The translations under genes were made by a program, and so were the position numbers. Shown here one piece after another: positions 17,720 through 26,937 of a stretch of 64,000 nucleotides of DNA (its first letter is position 1; the number at the start of each line of letters is the position of its first letter). This stretch comes from Methanomethylovorans sp041447285 (GTDB lineage: Archaea; Halobacteriota; Methanosarcinia; Methanosarcinales; Methanosarcinaceae): assembly GCF_041447285.1 (NCBI RefSeq), contig NZ_JBGMEB010000021.1, forward strand, positions 1 to 64,000, given 5' to 3'. The notes beneath the pieces are model-generated. The model had not been told where the DNA came from. It did no database searches and saw nothing but the letters and a program-made list of their open reading frames with translations.

Positions 17720-19480
17720 CTAAGCCTTTTCTTCAGATCCATATGCTTCATGCACGTACCGCTCTCCCCTCATTGCTGAAAGTAAAGCTGCTATTGCAGA
17801 GAGAACAGCTCCTATGATGAATGAAACTCGTAGTGCTGGCATGAACGCCTGCTGCAAGGTCTGAGGGAACCAGTAGGTGCTCTTGAGGGTATCCACAACA
17901 GATTGCGGAATCGCGCTAACGACATTCGGATCCATTGCTTCCAGAGTCGATCCCATTGGATTGTACCCTAAGAAAGCAGAGAATAATGCATTGGTAGGTG
18001 GCAGACCTGCCAGCTGGTCCCCCAGATTTTGAACAACAGGACTGGATCCAAGGTTTGCAAATGATTCATGAATAGCACCTGGTAACGCTCCCTGGATACC
18101 GACTATCACGATGGTAAAGAAAATAGCCATACTCAAAGTCGCAGCTGAGTTGATCAGAGTTGACATCATTCCGGAAGCAACTCCCCTATCCTGGGCTGGT
18201 ACTGAGTTCATAATGGAGGAACTGTTAGGTGAACTGAACATACCATTTCCAATCCCCATAAAGAATATGAGAATTCCAAGCTGCCAGTAATCGAAATTTG
18301 AGGGAAGTAATGCAAGTCCTATAAAGACCAGTGTCACAATGACCATACCAGAGGTAGCTATCCACCTTGGCCCGTATTTATCCGAAAGCATTCCTGATAT
18401 AGGTCCCATTATAATGAATCCCAGGGTCATGGGCAGCATGTATATTCCAGCCCATAAAGGCGTATCCTCAAAGCGGTAACCATGCAGAGGAAGCCAGATA
18501 CCCTGTAGTAACAAAATCAGCATGAACATAATTCCTCCCCTTGCAATGGCTGCTGTAAAACTGGCAAGGTTTGCATAAGCAAAAGACCGGATCTTGAAGA
18601 ATTCGAACCTGAACATGGGATTCTTTGCCTTACGTTCAACAAATGGGAATATTATCAATGCTACGATGCCTATGCCAAGTGTTGACATCACCAAAGGACT
18701 ATTCCAACCCATAGCATCAGTGATACCATTGTGCTCGTAAGGCATCAGGCCATAGGTAACACCAACAAGAAGTGAAGTCAGCCCGCCAATGAATAAGATA
18801 TTTCCAAGCACATCAATACTTGTCTTCGTTGCCTGGAAGGAGAGCTCTTTCATATTCCTGTAAGAAACGACAGTTCCAAGCAAAGCAAAAGGAACGTTCA
18901 CTAAGAATACGTAGCGCCAATTATACGTTGCCAGTACACCACCCAGTAATAAACCGATGAACTGGCCTGACATAATGGCTACCATGTTAATACCAAGAGC
19001 CTTTCCCCTCTCACTTGTGGGAAATACATCTGTAATGATAGCTGCACCGTTTGCCATGGTAAATGCACCACCCACAGCCTGTATGAGCCTGAAAATGATA
19101 AGCTCCAGTGCACCAGTGTTACCGGTGTCAGGCGTAAGATAGAGCAGAATCGAGCCAACGGTAAAAATAAAGAATCCTAGTCTGAACAGTTTGACTCTAC
19201 CGTATATATCTGCCAGTCGTCCTATACTAAGAAGCAGTGTGGCTGTGACCAGACCGTAACCCATGAGTATCCATAGAAGATACTGGAACGCATCCGGAGC
19301 CATAGGGTTTATTTTAATGCCTGTGAAAATAGCGGGTAGAGAAATCAATATTATGCTACCATTTATAGTACCCATTAGAGATGCGAGTGCCACGTTGAAC
19401 AATGCAATCCATTTATATGCAATGCCTTTTTTTACAGTATCTTCATTCTCTGTGGTTGTTACATTACTTTTGTAATCCAA
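17720..19480 (-). CDS. MFS exporter, DHA2 (14-TM) family
   Basis: Proton-driven efflux permease of the EmrB/QacA type in the cytoplasmic membrane. Motif A appears as GRLADIYGRVKLF after the second helix, and about 14 hydrophobic segments are visible. A long extracellular insertion with Pro/Leu-rich sequence (about residues 470-540) precedes the last helix. The TTG at 19480 is preferred since GAAGGT lies 6 nt upstream; an in-frame TTG at 19510 would add ten residues. The substrate is unknown; drug, lipid or quinone-like compounds are all possible. It sits between the DUF116 pair and lipid genes. Confidence 0.9.
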   Translation of the reverse strand: MDYKSNVTTTENEDTVKKGIAYKWIALFNVALASLMGTINGSIILISLPAIFTGIKINPMAPDAFQYLLWILMGYGLVTATLLLSIGRLADIYGRVKLFRLGFFIFTVGSILLYLTPDTGNTGALELIIFRLIQAVGGAFTMANGAAIITDVFPTSERGKALGINMVAIMSGQFIGLLLGGVLATYNWRYVFLVNVPFALLGTVVSYRNMKELSFQATKTSIDVLGNILFIGGLTSLLVGVTYGLMPYEHNGITDAMGWNSPLVMSTLGIGIVALIIFPFVERKAKNPMFRFEFFKIRSFAYANLASFTAAIARGGIMFMLILLLQGIWLPLHGYRFEDTPLWAGIYMLPMTLGFIIMGPISGMLSDKYGPRWIATSGMVIVTLVFIGLALLPSNFDYWQLGILIFFMGIGNGMFSSPNSSSIMNSVPAQDRGVASGMMSTLINSAATLSMAIFFTIVIVGIQGALPGAIHESFANLGSSPVVQNLGDQLAGLPPTNALFSAFLGYNPMGSTLEAMDPNVVSAIPQSVVDTLKSTYWFPQTLQQAFMPALRVSFIIGAVLSAIAALLSAMRGERYVHEAYGSEEKA

Positions 19481-19555
19481 ATTATTACCTTCAGTAAATA
19501 TCTTTTTCAAAAATCAAGGGGTGTTTATAGCCTCAGATAGGCTGGTACATATTTC

Positions 19556-20200
19556 TTATGTTACAGGCTGTACAGGTCCTGTATAACCAAACTCCTCAAA
19601 AGCCCGCGTTACTTTTTCATAATCTACTTCTGTGTTATAGCACCCATCATTAAGCATTGAGATGCCATAAGTAACTACTTTTGTGCCTTTAAGGGCCTGC
19701 ATCACTTTGATAAGTTCATAATCACATGCAATCAAGAGAGCTCCGTCTATAGTTTCATCCCGCAGGATATGTTTGACAAAAGAAGAACCTGTGATTATGT
19801 ACAATTTATATCCGTATTTCTGTGCGTCCTTGCCGAGCTGTTCATAGACACACTTACCACAAGACATGCACTGTATTCCTTCTTTTGTGGAATGTGCAGG
19901 ACAATCCATAGAACGCATACAGTGAGGAGCGAGAATAATACGTTTTTTCGTATGTTTAAAATCGTTTTTACTAGCTGTGTTTTTTAAAGAGACCATCCAT
20001 TTATCTAGTATCTTGGGGTCAGAAAATTTGTAGAACAAGTACTTGATCGGCAAATAAAAGAAGTCAAGTATTTCTGCAAAAGAGCCTGCAAGCCAAACAT
20101 TACGATTTACACTCATGCGACTGACAAAAAGAGCGAGTGCAGTAAGTATAATAGAGGCAAGAATAAGAACAAAAACGATCTCACCTATTATTTTATACAC
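19556..20200 (-). CDS. DUF116 protein, membrane-anchored (second copy)
   Basis: 214 aa. DUF116 is a methanogen-rich family of unknown function with clustered cysteines. Two N-terminal hydrophobic segments (about 3-25 and 38-55) precede a soluble domain with PHCMRSMDCPAHS and CMSCGKC, the kind of spacing that could hold an iron-sulfur cluster or zinc. The GTG start at 20200 overlaps the stop of the upstream copy by 8 nt and has GGAGG six nt upstream inside that gene, indicating translational coupling. The frame is open further upstream, but those residues only mirror the end of the neighbouring gene. It is a paralogue of the preceding gene. Confidence 0.85.
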   Translation of the reverse strand: MYKIIGEIVFVLILASIILTALALFVSRMSVNRNVWLAGSFAEILDFFYLPIKYLFYKFSDPKILDKWMVSLKNTASKNDFKHTKKRIILAPHCMRSMDCPAHSTKEGIQCMSCGKCVYEQLGKDAQKYGYKLYIITGSSFVKHILRDETIDGALLIACDYELIKVMQALKGTKVVTYGISMLNDGCYNTEVDYEKVTRAFEEFGYTGPVQPVT

Positions 20201-20831
20201 AGGATTCCTCCATTTTCCTGATGATTTCTTCCACATTAGCTTCAGTGTTGAAACATCCGTCTTTAAGCAAACAGATGCCCTGTACTGGCATGTAGGCTGC
20301 AACTCCCTGAATGGATTCTGAAAGCTCAGGGTAGCAGGCAACACCAATGCAGCTTTCAGGTTTGTGAACTTTAAGTATCTTCTTTACAAAACTGCCGCCA
20401 GGAATCACAAATACCTTAAAACCATATTTATCGGCGGCCTCGCAGATAGTTCCAATATCGCATTTTCCACATTTTTTGCATAGATATCCATCAATAGGAT
20501 CACATCTTGCTTTACAATCAGGATGCCTTAAGCATTGAGGCAGAAAAACGACTTTACGCCCTTTTGTTTTCTGGAATTTTTCCAGCATCAGAGCATTTCT
20601 TAGCTCTACAAGGATCTCATCAACAATAGTATCGCGAATAGAGAACCTCCTGCATATCCACTTAGCAGGACCGTAGAACAGGTATAACATAAAAAGTACG
20701 AAACCCGGAAAAAGTATCTTGTGACGGCTAAAACTGTAAGCACCCAGCAGTAAAGCCAGACCTATACCTATAATGACAAGAATAGCCAGTAGTATGAATA
20801 CCTTTCCCAGTATTTCATAGGGAATCTGCAT
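20193..20831 (-). CDS. DUF116 protein, membrane-anchored (first copy)
   Basis: 212 aa, same architecture as the following gene: two N-terminal membrane segments (about 8-30 and 38-55), then a Cys-rich soluble domain with PQCLRHPDCKARC, CKKCGKCD and later single cysteines (VACYPEL, LKDGCFN). Function unknown for the family. It lies 64 bases after hdrD in the same direction, so co-transcription with hdrED is likely. The cysteine pattern and membrane anchor make an electron-transfer or Hdr-maturation role conceivable, but nothing in the sequence proves it. Confidence 0.85.
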   Translation of the reverse strand: MQIPYEILGKVFILLAILVIIGIGLALLLGAYSFSRHKILFPGFVLFMLYLFYGPAKWICRRFSIRDTIVDEILVELRNALMLEKFQKTKGRKVVFLPQCLRHPDCKARCDPIDGYLCKKCGKCDIGTICEAADKYGFKVFVIPGGSFVKKILKVHKPESCIGVACYPELSESIQGVAAYMPVQGICLLKDGCFNTEANVEEIIRKMEESCV

Positions 20832-20894
20832 CTTTAATCTCTATTGCAGGTTTTTATCTGAAATGTATTGTGCTAAAAAAGAGAATGTTGAGTT

Positions 20895-22142
20895 TCACTC
20901 TGCAGGAGTGTCACTCAGGTCGATTCCCATGGCTTCTGCCACAAGCACTACTACGTCTTCAACTTCAAGTTCTTTTACACCAAGAGCATCTCTTCCATCG
21001 CTAAGGTTCCTCTTACAGAAGGGACATGCGCTTGAAAGGAGGTCTGCCTTTGTTGCCAGAGCATCTTCAACTCTTGTTCTTGCAACACCCAACGCGAGGT
21101 CAGGAATACCGGCTTTTACACCGCCGCCTGCTCCACAGCAGCGCTGGTTCTCCTCGATCCTTTCCATTTCTATGAACTCAATACCAGGAATGCTCTTGAG
21201 TACAGCTCTTGGGGGCTCGAATACACCTACGTGACGTCCAAGGTGGCACGGGTCATGATATGTGACCTTCTTGTTAATGGACTGCTCCCACTTGATGTCT
21301 CCTTTCTGGATAAGGTCCTGAAGGAACTGGGTTATGTGAACTACCTTAAATGGAAGTTCCTTACCTGTCAGACGTGGCCAGTCGATAAGTGAAGCCCTGA
21401 AACATCCGGCACATGCATACAATACTGTCTTTGCACCTTTTGCCTTGATGTTATCAATATTCTTCTGTGCGTTCTTCTTAGCAGTGTCATTTATGAAATA
21501 CTGACCTGTCCTGATAAGTGCTGAACCGCAGCAGATCTCATCTTCTCCAAGCATTGTGAACTTAATTCCAAGCTTGTTGAGTACACGTGCAGTTGCAAGG
21601 GCCAGTTTTCTCTGCTTAAGTTCTGCAGTGCATCCTCCGAAATAGAGAATCTCAGCCTTATCTTCGACCTTGATGTCAGCAGGGAACCAGTTGACTCTGT
21701 CCTTGTTGTCTGCCATGTATGGGTTCTTGTATTCTCCGATGAGTTTCAGGAACATACCCTGCTTTCCGAATGGACCGTTACCGCGCTTCACAAGGTTGGC
21801 ACGCATGGATTCCCACAGTTCGACAGTGTTTATAGCAGATTCACAGACTGTGGCACACATACCACAGGTGGTACATCCGTATACATCGTTCTTGAACTGC
21901 TCTATCTCTTCTGCAGAGATCTCCTTGGGACCAAAGAGCTTTGCACGCAGTCCATAGGACTTGTTCATGAAATCTTTCCATCTGAGGATCTTGTCCCTGG
22001 GTGCAAGACCTGGGTTCTGCCCGGATGCATCGTATGTCGGACACCAGTTAACACATTCTCCACAGCGGCTGCATGAGTCTAATTCCATGAGCTGTACTGC
22101 TGTAAAGTTCTCTGTATTAATTGAAGGTTCACGTTTTGCCAT
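20895..22142 (-). CDS. hdrD: Heterodisulfide reductase subunit D
   Basis: 415 aa catalytic subunit of the membrane-bound CoM-S-S-CoB reductase. Two N-terminal 4Fe-4S motifs (CSRCGECVNWCP, CTTCGMCATVC) pass electrons to two CCG domains (CnCCGnCxxC): first GGCTAEL ... ICCGSALIRTG ... CAGC, second DPCHLGRH ... RCCGAGGG ... CPFC. These bind the non-cubane clusters at the active site. The ATG at 22142 follows the hdrE stop by one base with GGAGG just upstream; an earlier in-frame start at 22166 would overlap hdrE. All catalytic Cys are present. Confidence 0.97.
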   Translation of the reverse strand: MAKREPSINTENFTAVQLMELDSCSRCGECVNWCPTYDASGQNPGLAPRDKILRWKDFMNKSYGLRAKLFGPKEISAEEIEQFKNDVYGCTTCGMCATVCESAINTVELWESMRANLVKRGNGPFGKQGMFLKLIGEYKNPYMADNKDRVNWFPADIKVEDKAEILYFGGCTAELKQRKLALATARVLNKLGIKFTMLGEDEICCGSALIRTGQYFINDTAKKNAQKNIDNIKAKGAKTVLYACAGCFRASLIDWPRLTGKELPFKVVHITQFLQDLIQKGDIKWEQSINKKVTYHDPCHLGRHVGVFEPPRAVLKSIPGIEFIEMERIEENQRCCGAGGGVKAGIPDLALGVARTRVEDALATKADLLSSACPFCKRNLSDGRDALGVKELEVEDVVVLVAEAMGIDLSDTPAE

Positions 22143-22143
22143 T

Positions 22144-22935
22144 TTATTCTCCTCCCTTGTTTGCAAGGAGTGCTAGTGGTATTGCTATTATGTGAATGTA
22201 TTTGCTGAACGGGATGTATGCGATACAGAACAGCAATGAGATAATAACGTGGAAGAGTGCTGCCGGTGGTGCCAGTTCATTGTGAAGGCCCATGCCCCAG
22301 AAAGTACCGTTCCTTATTCCGTCTGCAATGAAACCTGTGACTGTAATAACTGTGAGACCAATCAGAAGGACGGAGTCATAAGCAATGGTTGCTTCTCTTG
22401 CCTTTGCAACGAACAGTCTCCTGTAGATAGCGATTATAATTCCTATGAGTAGTATGTAACTGAATATGTCATTGGGTAGTGAGAGTAGTCCTCTGAATGT
22501 CTCAGGGATCATGAACCATGGAAGGGACTCTGCATATCCTACCTTTTCACCGATCATGTGTACCATTTCGACAAAGAACATAGCACCGGACATAGCAAAA
22601 AGAGTCATCCAGCCGACAAAAATAGTGAAGTGCATGAACCATCTGAGAGGACTTCTTCTCAGGATCCTTCTCTGAAAAAGAATGTCAAGGACAAACGTTG
22701 TAAGAACCGACTGATTATGAACATGTGCATGCTCATTCATCTGATACATGAGCGTCTTAGGGAAAGCCATAATGCTTTTTGATGGTGCCTGACCATACCC
22801 AGTGGAGCCCATACCCCATTTCTTTAAGTTGATGTACATTCCTACAAGAAAAATACCAACTGAAAGGAAAGAAATAATCATAATCTGCACAAATGTGAGT
22901 CTTAATGCCTCGGATACACCTGCAAAATACTCCAT
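22144..22935 (-). CDS. hdrE: Heterodisulfide reductase subunit E, cytochrome b
   Basis: 263 aa integral membrane b-type cytochrome that takes electrons from reduced methanophenazine and delivers them to HdrD, contributing to the proton gradient. About five to six hydrophobic helices are visible, with His residues suited to haem ligation (RWFMHFTIFVGW; AALFHVIISLLFCIAYIPFSKYIHII). The length and the ending (LLANKGGE) agree with Methanosarcina HdrE. The ATG has AGGAG 8 nt upstream. It is first in the hdrED pair. An inverted repeat lies about 60 bases upstream. Confidence 0.96.
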   Translation of the reverse strand: MEYFAGVSEALRLTFVQIMIISFLSVGIFLVGMYINLKKWGMGSTGYGQAPSKSIMAFPKTLMYQMNEHAHVHNQSVLTTFVLDILFQRRILRRSPLRWFMHFTIFVGWMTLFAMSGAMFFVEMVHMIGEKVGYAESLPWFMIPETFRGLLSLPNDIFSYILLIGIIIAIYRRLFVAKAREATIAYDSVLLIGLTVITVTGFIADGIRNGTFWGMGLHNELAPPAALFHVIISLLFCIAYIPFSKYIHIIAIPLALLANKGGE

Positions 22936-22993
22936 ATTTATCTTCTCCTGATATTAGTATAAACAAGTAACTATTATAAAAATTAAATTTAAT

Positions 22994-23007
22994 TTACTCT
23001 CGAGTAA
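22994..23007 (-). promoter_or_regulatory. Inverted repeat upstream of hdrED
   Basis: TTACTCTCGAGTAA (6-bp arms, 2-bp centre) about 60 bases before hdrE, next to an AT-rich stretch that could hold the TATA box. Operator function is a guess from position and symmetry. Confidence 0.35.
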
Positions 23008-23145
23008 CCGTATTGGTCTGGATGATTGTTGTGTCGATTATATTTAAAGATTTTCATTACTTATATCGATCAGCAGCCACATTTTTCAAAACACTAATAA
23101 TTGGAGCAAGTGATGTAAAAATAGAAAAAAAGATGTATGGACTGC

Positions 23146-23805
23146 TCACAGCCCGATATCTTCTCTGAACTTGTCAAGTCCGATCTCATCGATCATTCTG
23201 CCAAGCCTGTGTTTTGTGTTACAGCTCTTATAATAGCTGATTATCCTGTCAACGAGTGCGAGGACTTCCTCATCGTTCAGTTCATCTGCAATTACATCTG
23301 CAAGCCTTGGCTTAATGCCTGCACTTCCACCGACCATGACAATATATCCTTTGGGAGTACCCAGGATGCCTATGTCCTTGATCGCAGGTTCGGAACAGGA
23401 GTTCATGCATCCTGCAACGGCTATCTTCAGCTTGGATGGCAATTGCATACCGTGGTACTTTTCGTCCAGTTTAAGACCCAGACCTACGGCATCCTGCTGG
23501 CCGCGCTTACAGAAGGTCGTACCCGGGCATATCTTAATGCTCCTGACACACAGCCCAACTGCTGCTGCCGGTTTCATATCCAGGTCCTTCCAGATGTTAT
23601 CCAGGTCAGCTTCCTTGATACCTACAATGCAAATTCTCTGCGCAGATGTCATTTTCATTGCTGCAGCATTGTATTTCTCTGCAACATCTGCAATCTTGCG
23701 CAATAGATCGGGAGTAACTATACCTCCAGGGATCTGCGGTGCTATTGCATATGTTTCCTTATCTCTCTGCAAAATTGCTCCTTTTTCCAGTTTGTCTCCT
23801 GCCAT
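23146..23805 (-). CDS. Small siroheme protein related to dissimilatory sulfite reductase (Dsr-LP)
   Basis: About 219 aa. It carries the siroheme/4Fe-4S ligand set of sulfite and nitrite reductases: C-x5-C in KICPGTTFC and C-x3-C in AGCMNSCSEP. It is much shorter than true DsrA/B or assimilatory reductases and lacks a separate ferredoxin domain, matching the small Dsr-like proteins widespread in methanogens. Their reaction is not established; sulfur handling or siroheme-dependent redox chemistry are the usual suggestions. The ATG at 23805 is used because GGTGA precedes it. It lies upstream of hdrED on the same strand with about 210 bases between, so it probably has a separate transcript. Confidence 0.88.
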   Translation of the reverse strand: MAGDKLEKGAILQRDKETYAIAPQIPGGIVTPDLLRKIADVAEKYNAAAMKMTSAQRICIVGIKEADLDNIWKDLDMKPAAAVGLCVRSIKICPGTTFCKRGQQDAVGLGLKLDEKYHGMQLPSKLKIAVAGCMNSCSEPAIKDIGILGTPKGYIVMVGGSAGIKPRLADVIADELNDEEVLALVDRIISYYKSCNTKHRLGRMIDEIGLDKFREDIGL

Positions 23806-23959
23806 GTTAATCACCTTTTATGGTATTTTCAGGAAGTTGCCCTGACAATATACCCCACTTGGTGGGATGAAATTGGCAGCCATGTTAGATATTGTTTGTG
23901 CTCTCTATTTTGAATAAAAGAAGTCACTGTATTCTGTTATTCATCTGAATATAAAAAGA

Positions 23960-24019
23960 TAAACTTTAAGTAAAGGAAGAATGTCAGAATACATAATTAA
24001 AATGTCAATTTAGCGTAGG
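23960..24019 (+). promoter_or_regulatory. Conserved leader shared with the paralogue at 25926
   Basis: About 60 bases (TAAACTTTAAGTAAA, then AATGTCAGAATACAT, then TGTCAATTTAG.GTAGG) recur almost unchanged before the second paralogue at 25843-25918. It contains a direct repeat of ATGTCA/CTGTCA and a TATA-like ACTTTAAGTAAA. Conservation outside coding sequence suggests common regulation. Confidence 0.5.
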
Positions 24020-24028
24020 GGATTTCTA

Positions 24029-24946
24029 TTGAGTAAAAGTTCTTCAAGTGCTTCAGGTAAATTGCATAGCTCAAACTTTAAAGGACTTAGCCGTATGCCC
24101 ATTGCACCGATCAGTGTGCTGTTAATAATATTGGTGTCCGCAAGTTGTGTTCTTGCAGGGCCTGTGACTGAACTTAAGATCACTCCGGAAAGTCCATGTG
24201 CTTATGATGGTAATATTACTATAACAGGTAAGGTAGATCCTAACGAAATTGTCACGATAACTACTGCTTATGTAAAGGAAGTAAATGTGACGGATGGTAA
24301 ATATGAGTATGATCCGGGTATCGTACTCATACCTGAAGGTACGACTTTCTGCAGTATTTCGGCGGAAAGTGTGGAGGATATAACAATAAGCACAAATCTC
24401 TCCAAATACCTGCCCTTACCTATATCCAGGACACAGGAAGCATCTTCGGATAAAGCATCCATGTCCGTTTCATCCCCATTTATCCTTCCAGGCGAATACA
24501 GCTTGTTAATAGGTGGTAATGCTGCAGATAAACAAGATGATAACGACTCTGTAAAGACTGTGGCAATCACTTTTGTTGCAAAGATGGACGTAAAAGCTGA
24601 TGCAAACGGATACTTTGAGCAAGTTTGCTGCACCAACAGGCCTGCAGGTAACTATACTCTTAAGATAGGTGACGAAACCAGAGTTGTAAACTTAAGAGAT
24701 TGTTCAAAAGATGGTAAAAGCAACACTACAGTACCCAAGAGCGGCGGTACAGGATACGCAAAAGTAAGCGGAGTTGGAAATGCAACTGTCAATGCGTCAG
24801 TTCTGCAAAGTATTCCCGATACAGATTACGGACCGGAAGATGTTCCCGATGTAGCCGAAACAACTACCACTGCAGAGCCTCCGGCAAATACCTCCTATAG
24901 TATAATAGACATTATAAAGGCAATTCTGAAATGGTTGGGCTTTTAA
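24029..24946 (+). CDS. Secreted paralogue A with C-terminal WLGF motif
   Basis: 305 aa from a TTG with GGGG upstream. A long n-region (to about 27) precedes a hydrophobic signal segment (PIAPISVLLIILVSASCVLAG), then a mature domain with conserved pieces PVTELKITPESPCAYDGNITITGK and VAKMDVKADANGYFEQVCC, probably beta-sandwich. A low-complexity Thr/Ser/Gly linker leads to a short amphipathic tail ending KAILKWLGF. The family is not recognised. The tail is conserved in the paralogue at 25926 although the linkers differ, so it probably has a role in anchoring or assembly. Three or more Cys in the mature part could form disulfides outside the cell. Confidence 0.75.
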   Translation: MSKSSSSASGKLHSSNFKGLSRMPIAPISVLLIILVSASCVLAGPVTELKITPESPCAYDGNITITGKVDPNEIVTITTAYVKEVNVTDGKYEYDPGIVLIPEGTTFCSISAESVEDITISTNLSKYLPLPISRTQEASSDKASMSVSSPFILPGEYSLLIGGNAADKQDDNDSVKTVAITFVAKMDVKADANGYFEQVCCTNRPAGNYTLKIGDETRVVNLRDCSKDGKSNTTVPKSGGTGYAKVSGVGNATVNASVLQSIPDTDYGPEDVPDVAETTTTAEPPANTSYSIIDIIKAILKWLGF

Positions 24947-24950
24947 TGAA

Positions 24951-24969
24951 GGGGGGTCTAACAACCTCC
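24951..24969 (+). terminator. Hairpin after secreted paralogue A
   Basis: GGGGGT pairs with AACCTCC-type sequence across a short loop right after the stop; the same hairpin follows the paralogue (26920-26937). Confidence 0.45.
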
Positions 24970-25269
24970 TGCCCTAATATATTAGTGTTCTTTTTTGAGA
25001 ACATCATGTTATTTCTAATGTACATAGTACCTAGTTATTCTGAACTTCCAGTTATAGCCATTTATCGAAGTATCAAAAAGTATATTGATCGTTTTTTTAA
25101 GAAGGCATTCATCTAATCGATATTGACGATAGAGACAATTATTAAAAAAAATGAAACATCCCTAAAAACGCAGTAAGAAAAATCAGCCAGACGGTATTCT
25201 ATTTGTACCAAGCATGAAATAATCGAACCACCCAATACATAAAAAAAAATAAAGTAGCGAGTATTGATT

Positions 25270-25539
25270 TTAGATAATCTCTACTACTTTATATACCACT
25301 ATTGCCGCAAAGGAAACCAACAGTGGGAGTATACTGATGTCCAGCAAACTGCTTATACTACGGTTCCACTTGCTGCAAGCAGATAAAATCTCTTTTGCTG
25401 ATAGAAAAGCTATTAAACCAATGACTGCCAGCACTCCATATTCAGGAATCCCCACATTTGTTGTCATTGAAATAGCCCCAGCCGCTGTAGATGTAGCCGC
25501 TGTAGATACAGCTGACGTAGATACTGCTGTAGTCAACAT
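25270..25539 (-). CDS. Small membrane protein, unknown
   Basis: 89 aa on the opposite strand between the two secreted paralogues. A Ser/Thr/Ala-rich N-terminus is followed by PEYGVLAVIGLIAFLSAKEIL and a second hydrophobic stretch ISILPLLVSFAAIVVYKVVEII, giving two predicted helices. No known domain. No clear Shine-Dalgarno. It looks coding because both hydrophobic segments are coherent and end in charged or polar caps, but the repetitive N-terminus (VSTSAVSTAATSTAA) could be low-complexity artefact. Its insertion between recent duplicates suggests either part of the duplicated unit or a later arrival. Confidence 0.5.
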   Translation of the reverse strand: MLTTAVSTSAVSTAATSTAAGAISMTTNVGIPEYGVLAVIGLIAFLSAKEILSACSKWNRSISSLLDISILPLLVSFAAIVVYKVVEII

Positions 25540-25842
25540 GGTAAATAAGTCAACTACTTTCCACTATATAAATCTATTCAAATGTGCTTAAAATAAAACA
25601 CATTATAATATATATAGATAAGAATCTCCACTTTAATTAGATAGTTGACAATTTAATTAGGCGTTAACGCCATGAATATGACATATTTTGAATAAAAATT
25701 GATACTGAAGTGGAGAATGCTAATTTTGAAAACGAGTTGAATTAAACACAATGCTAATTCATTATAATATACCATATGATTAAAAATAAGATTTATAAAA
25801 AATATACGATCTTTGCTAAGATTCGATCCATGTAATAGAATA

Positions 25843-25918
25843 GATAACTTTAAGTAAAAGGTAAAGTTATAGAAGAATGTCAGAATACATTATCAAACTG
25901 TCAATTTAGAGTAGGAGG
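25843..25918 (+). promoter_or_regulatory. Conserved leader before secreted paralogue B
   Basis: Copy of the leader at 23960-24019 with a short insertion (AGGTAAAGTTATAG); keeps AACTTTAAGTAAA, GAATGTCAGAATACAT and TGTCAATTTAGAGTAGG, and here ends in a good GGAGG. Confidence 0.5.
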
Positions 25919-25925
25919 TTGTTTA

Positions 25926-26915
25926 TTGAATAGCGAATATTTAAGTGCTTCAGGTAGGCGCAGTTCAGGCTTCAAAAAGCTTGGTCGCGCATCCATTGCA
26001 TCGATCAGTGTACTATTAATTTTGTTGATATCCGCAAGTTGTGTCCTTGCATGGCCTGTGACTGAACTTAAAATAACTCCAGAAAGTCCGTGTGCTTATG
26101 ATGGTAATATTACCATAACAGGTAAGGTGGGCCCTAACGAAATCGTCACGATAACTACCACTTATGTAAAGGAAGTGGATGTGACGAATGGTAAATATGA
26201 GTACGATCCAGGAATTGTACAAATTCCTAAAGGTACAACTTTCTGTAGTATCACTGCAGAAAGCGTGAAGGATATGACCATCACTACTAATCTCTTTAAA
26301 TTTATTCCCATATCTAAGACACAGGAAGCTTGTTCTAACAAGGCAGGTATGTCTGTTTCATCCCCACTCATTCTTCCAGGTAATTACACCTTGTTAATAA
26401 GTGGTAATGCTGCAGACAAAAAAGCTGTTACAAATTGCAATGATGGAAATAATGGAAAGGATGACAAAGGCTCTGTGAAGACTGTGGCCATCACATTTGT
26501 AGCAAAGATGGATGTCAAAGCTGATGCAAATGGATACTTTAAACAAGTCTGCTGCACAAATAGGCCACCAGGCAAGTACACTCTCAAGATAGGTGACAAA
26601 ACCAGAGTTGTAAACTTGAGAGATTGTTCTAAACAAGATGGTAAAACTACTGTGGATGCAGTATCTGGCGATACAACAAGCAGCACCACTACTTCCAGCG
26701 GAGGTTCTGGAAACGCAGTAGTAAGCAGCGGTGTTGGAACCAGCAGTATTGGAAACGCAACTGTCAATGCAACAGTTCAGCAAAGTGTCCCCGATACAAA
26801 TGATTACGGACCTGAAGATGTTGCTGATGTATCCGGAACAGCTTCAACGGCTTCAGCAAGTACCAACAGTATAATGAGTATTATACAGGCAATTCTGAAC
26901 TGGTTGGGCTTTTAA
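25926..26915 (+). CDS. Secreted paralogue B with C-terminal WLGF motif
   Basis: 329 aa from a TTG start with GGAGG 7 nt upstream. It is very similar to the protein at 24029 through signal peptide and mature domain (PVTELKITPESPCAYDGN, VAKMDVKADANGYFKQVCC), differs by an insertion after residue 160 (NCNDGNNGKDDKG) and in the Ser/Thr/Gly linker, and returns to identity at the tail, QAILNWLGF. The gene pair, leader and terminator are all duplicated, so the duplication unit was the whole transcription unit. The function is unknown; a secreted envelope component is likely. Confidence 0.75.
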   Translation: MNSEYLSASGRRSSGFKKLGRASIASISVLLILLISASCVLAWPVTELKITPESPCAYDGNITITGKVGPNEIVTITTTYVKEVDVTNGKYEYDPGIVQIPKGTTFCSITAESVKDMTITTNLFKFIPISKTQEACSNKAGMSVSSPLILPGNYTLLISGNAADKKAVTNCNDGNNGKDDKGSVKTVAITFVAKMDVKADANGYFKQVCCTNRPPGKYTLKIGDKTRVVNLRDCSKQDGKTTVDAVSGDTTSSTTTSSGGSGNAVVSSGVGTSSIGNATVNATVQQSVPDTNDYGPEDVADVSGTASTASASTNSIMSIIQAILNWLGF

Positions 26916-26919
26916 TGAA

Positions 26920-26937
26920 GGAGGTTTGACAACCTCC
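26920..26937 (+). terminator. Hairpin after secreted paralogue B
   Basis: GGAGGTT / AACCTCC stem with a 4-nt loop immediately after the stop, followed by a T-rich region. Confidence 0.5.

Noticed and set aside
23137..23845. Plus-strand frames of 170-190 codons opposite the siroheme protein gene
   Set aside because: They mirror the real minus-strand gene, whose siroheme ligand motifs are intact.
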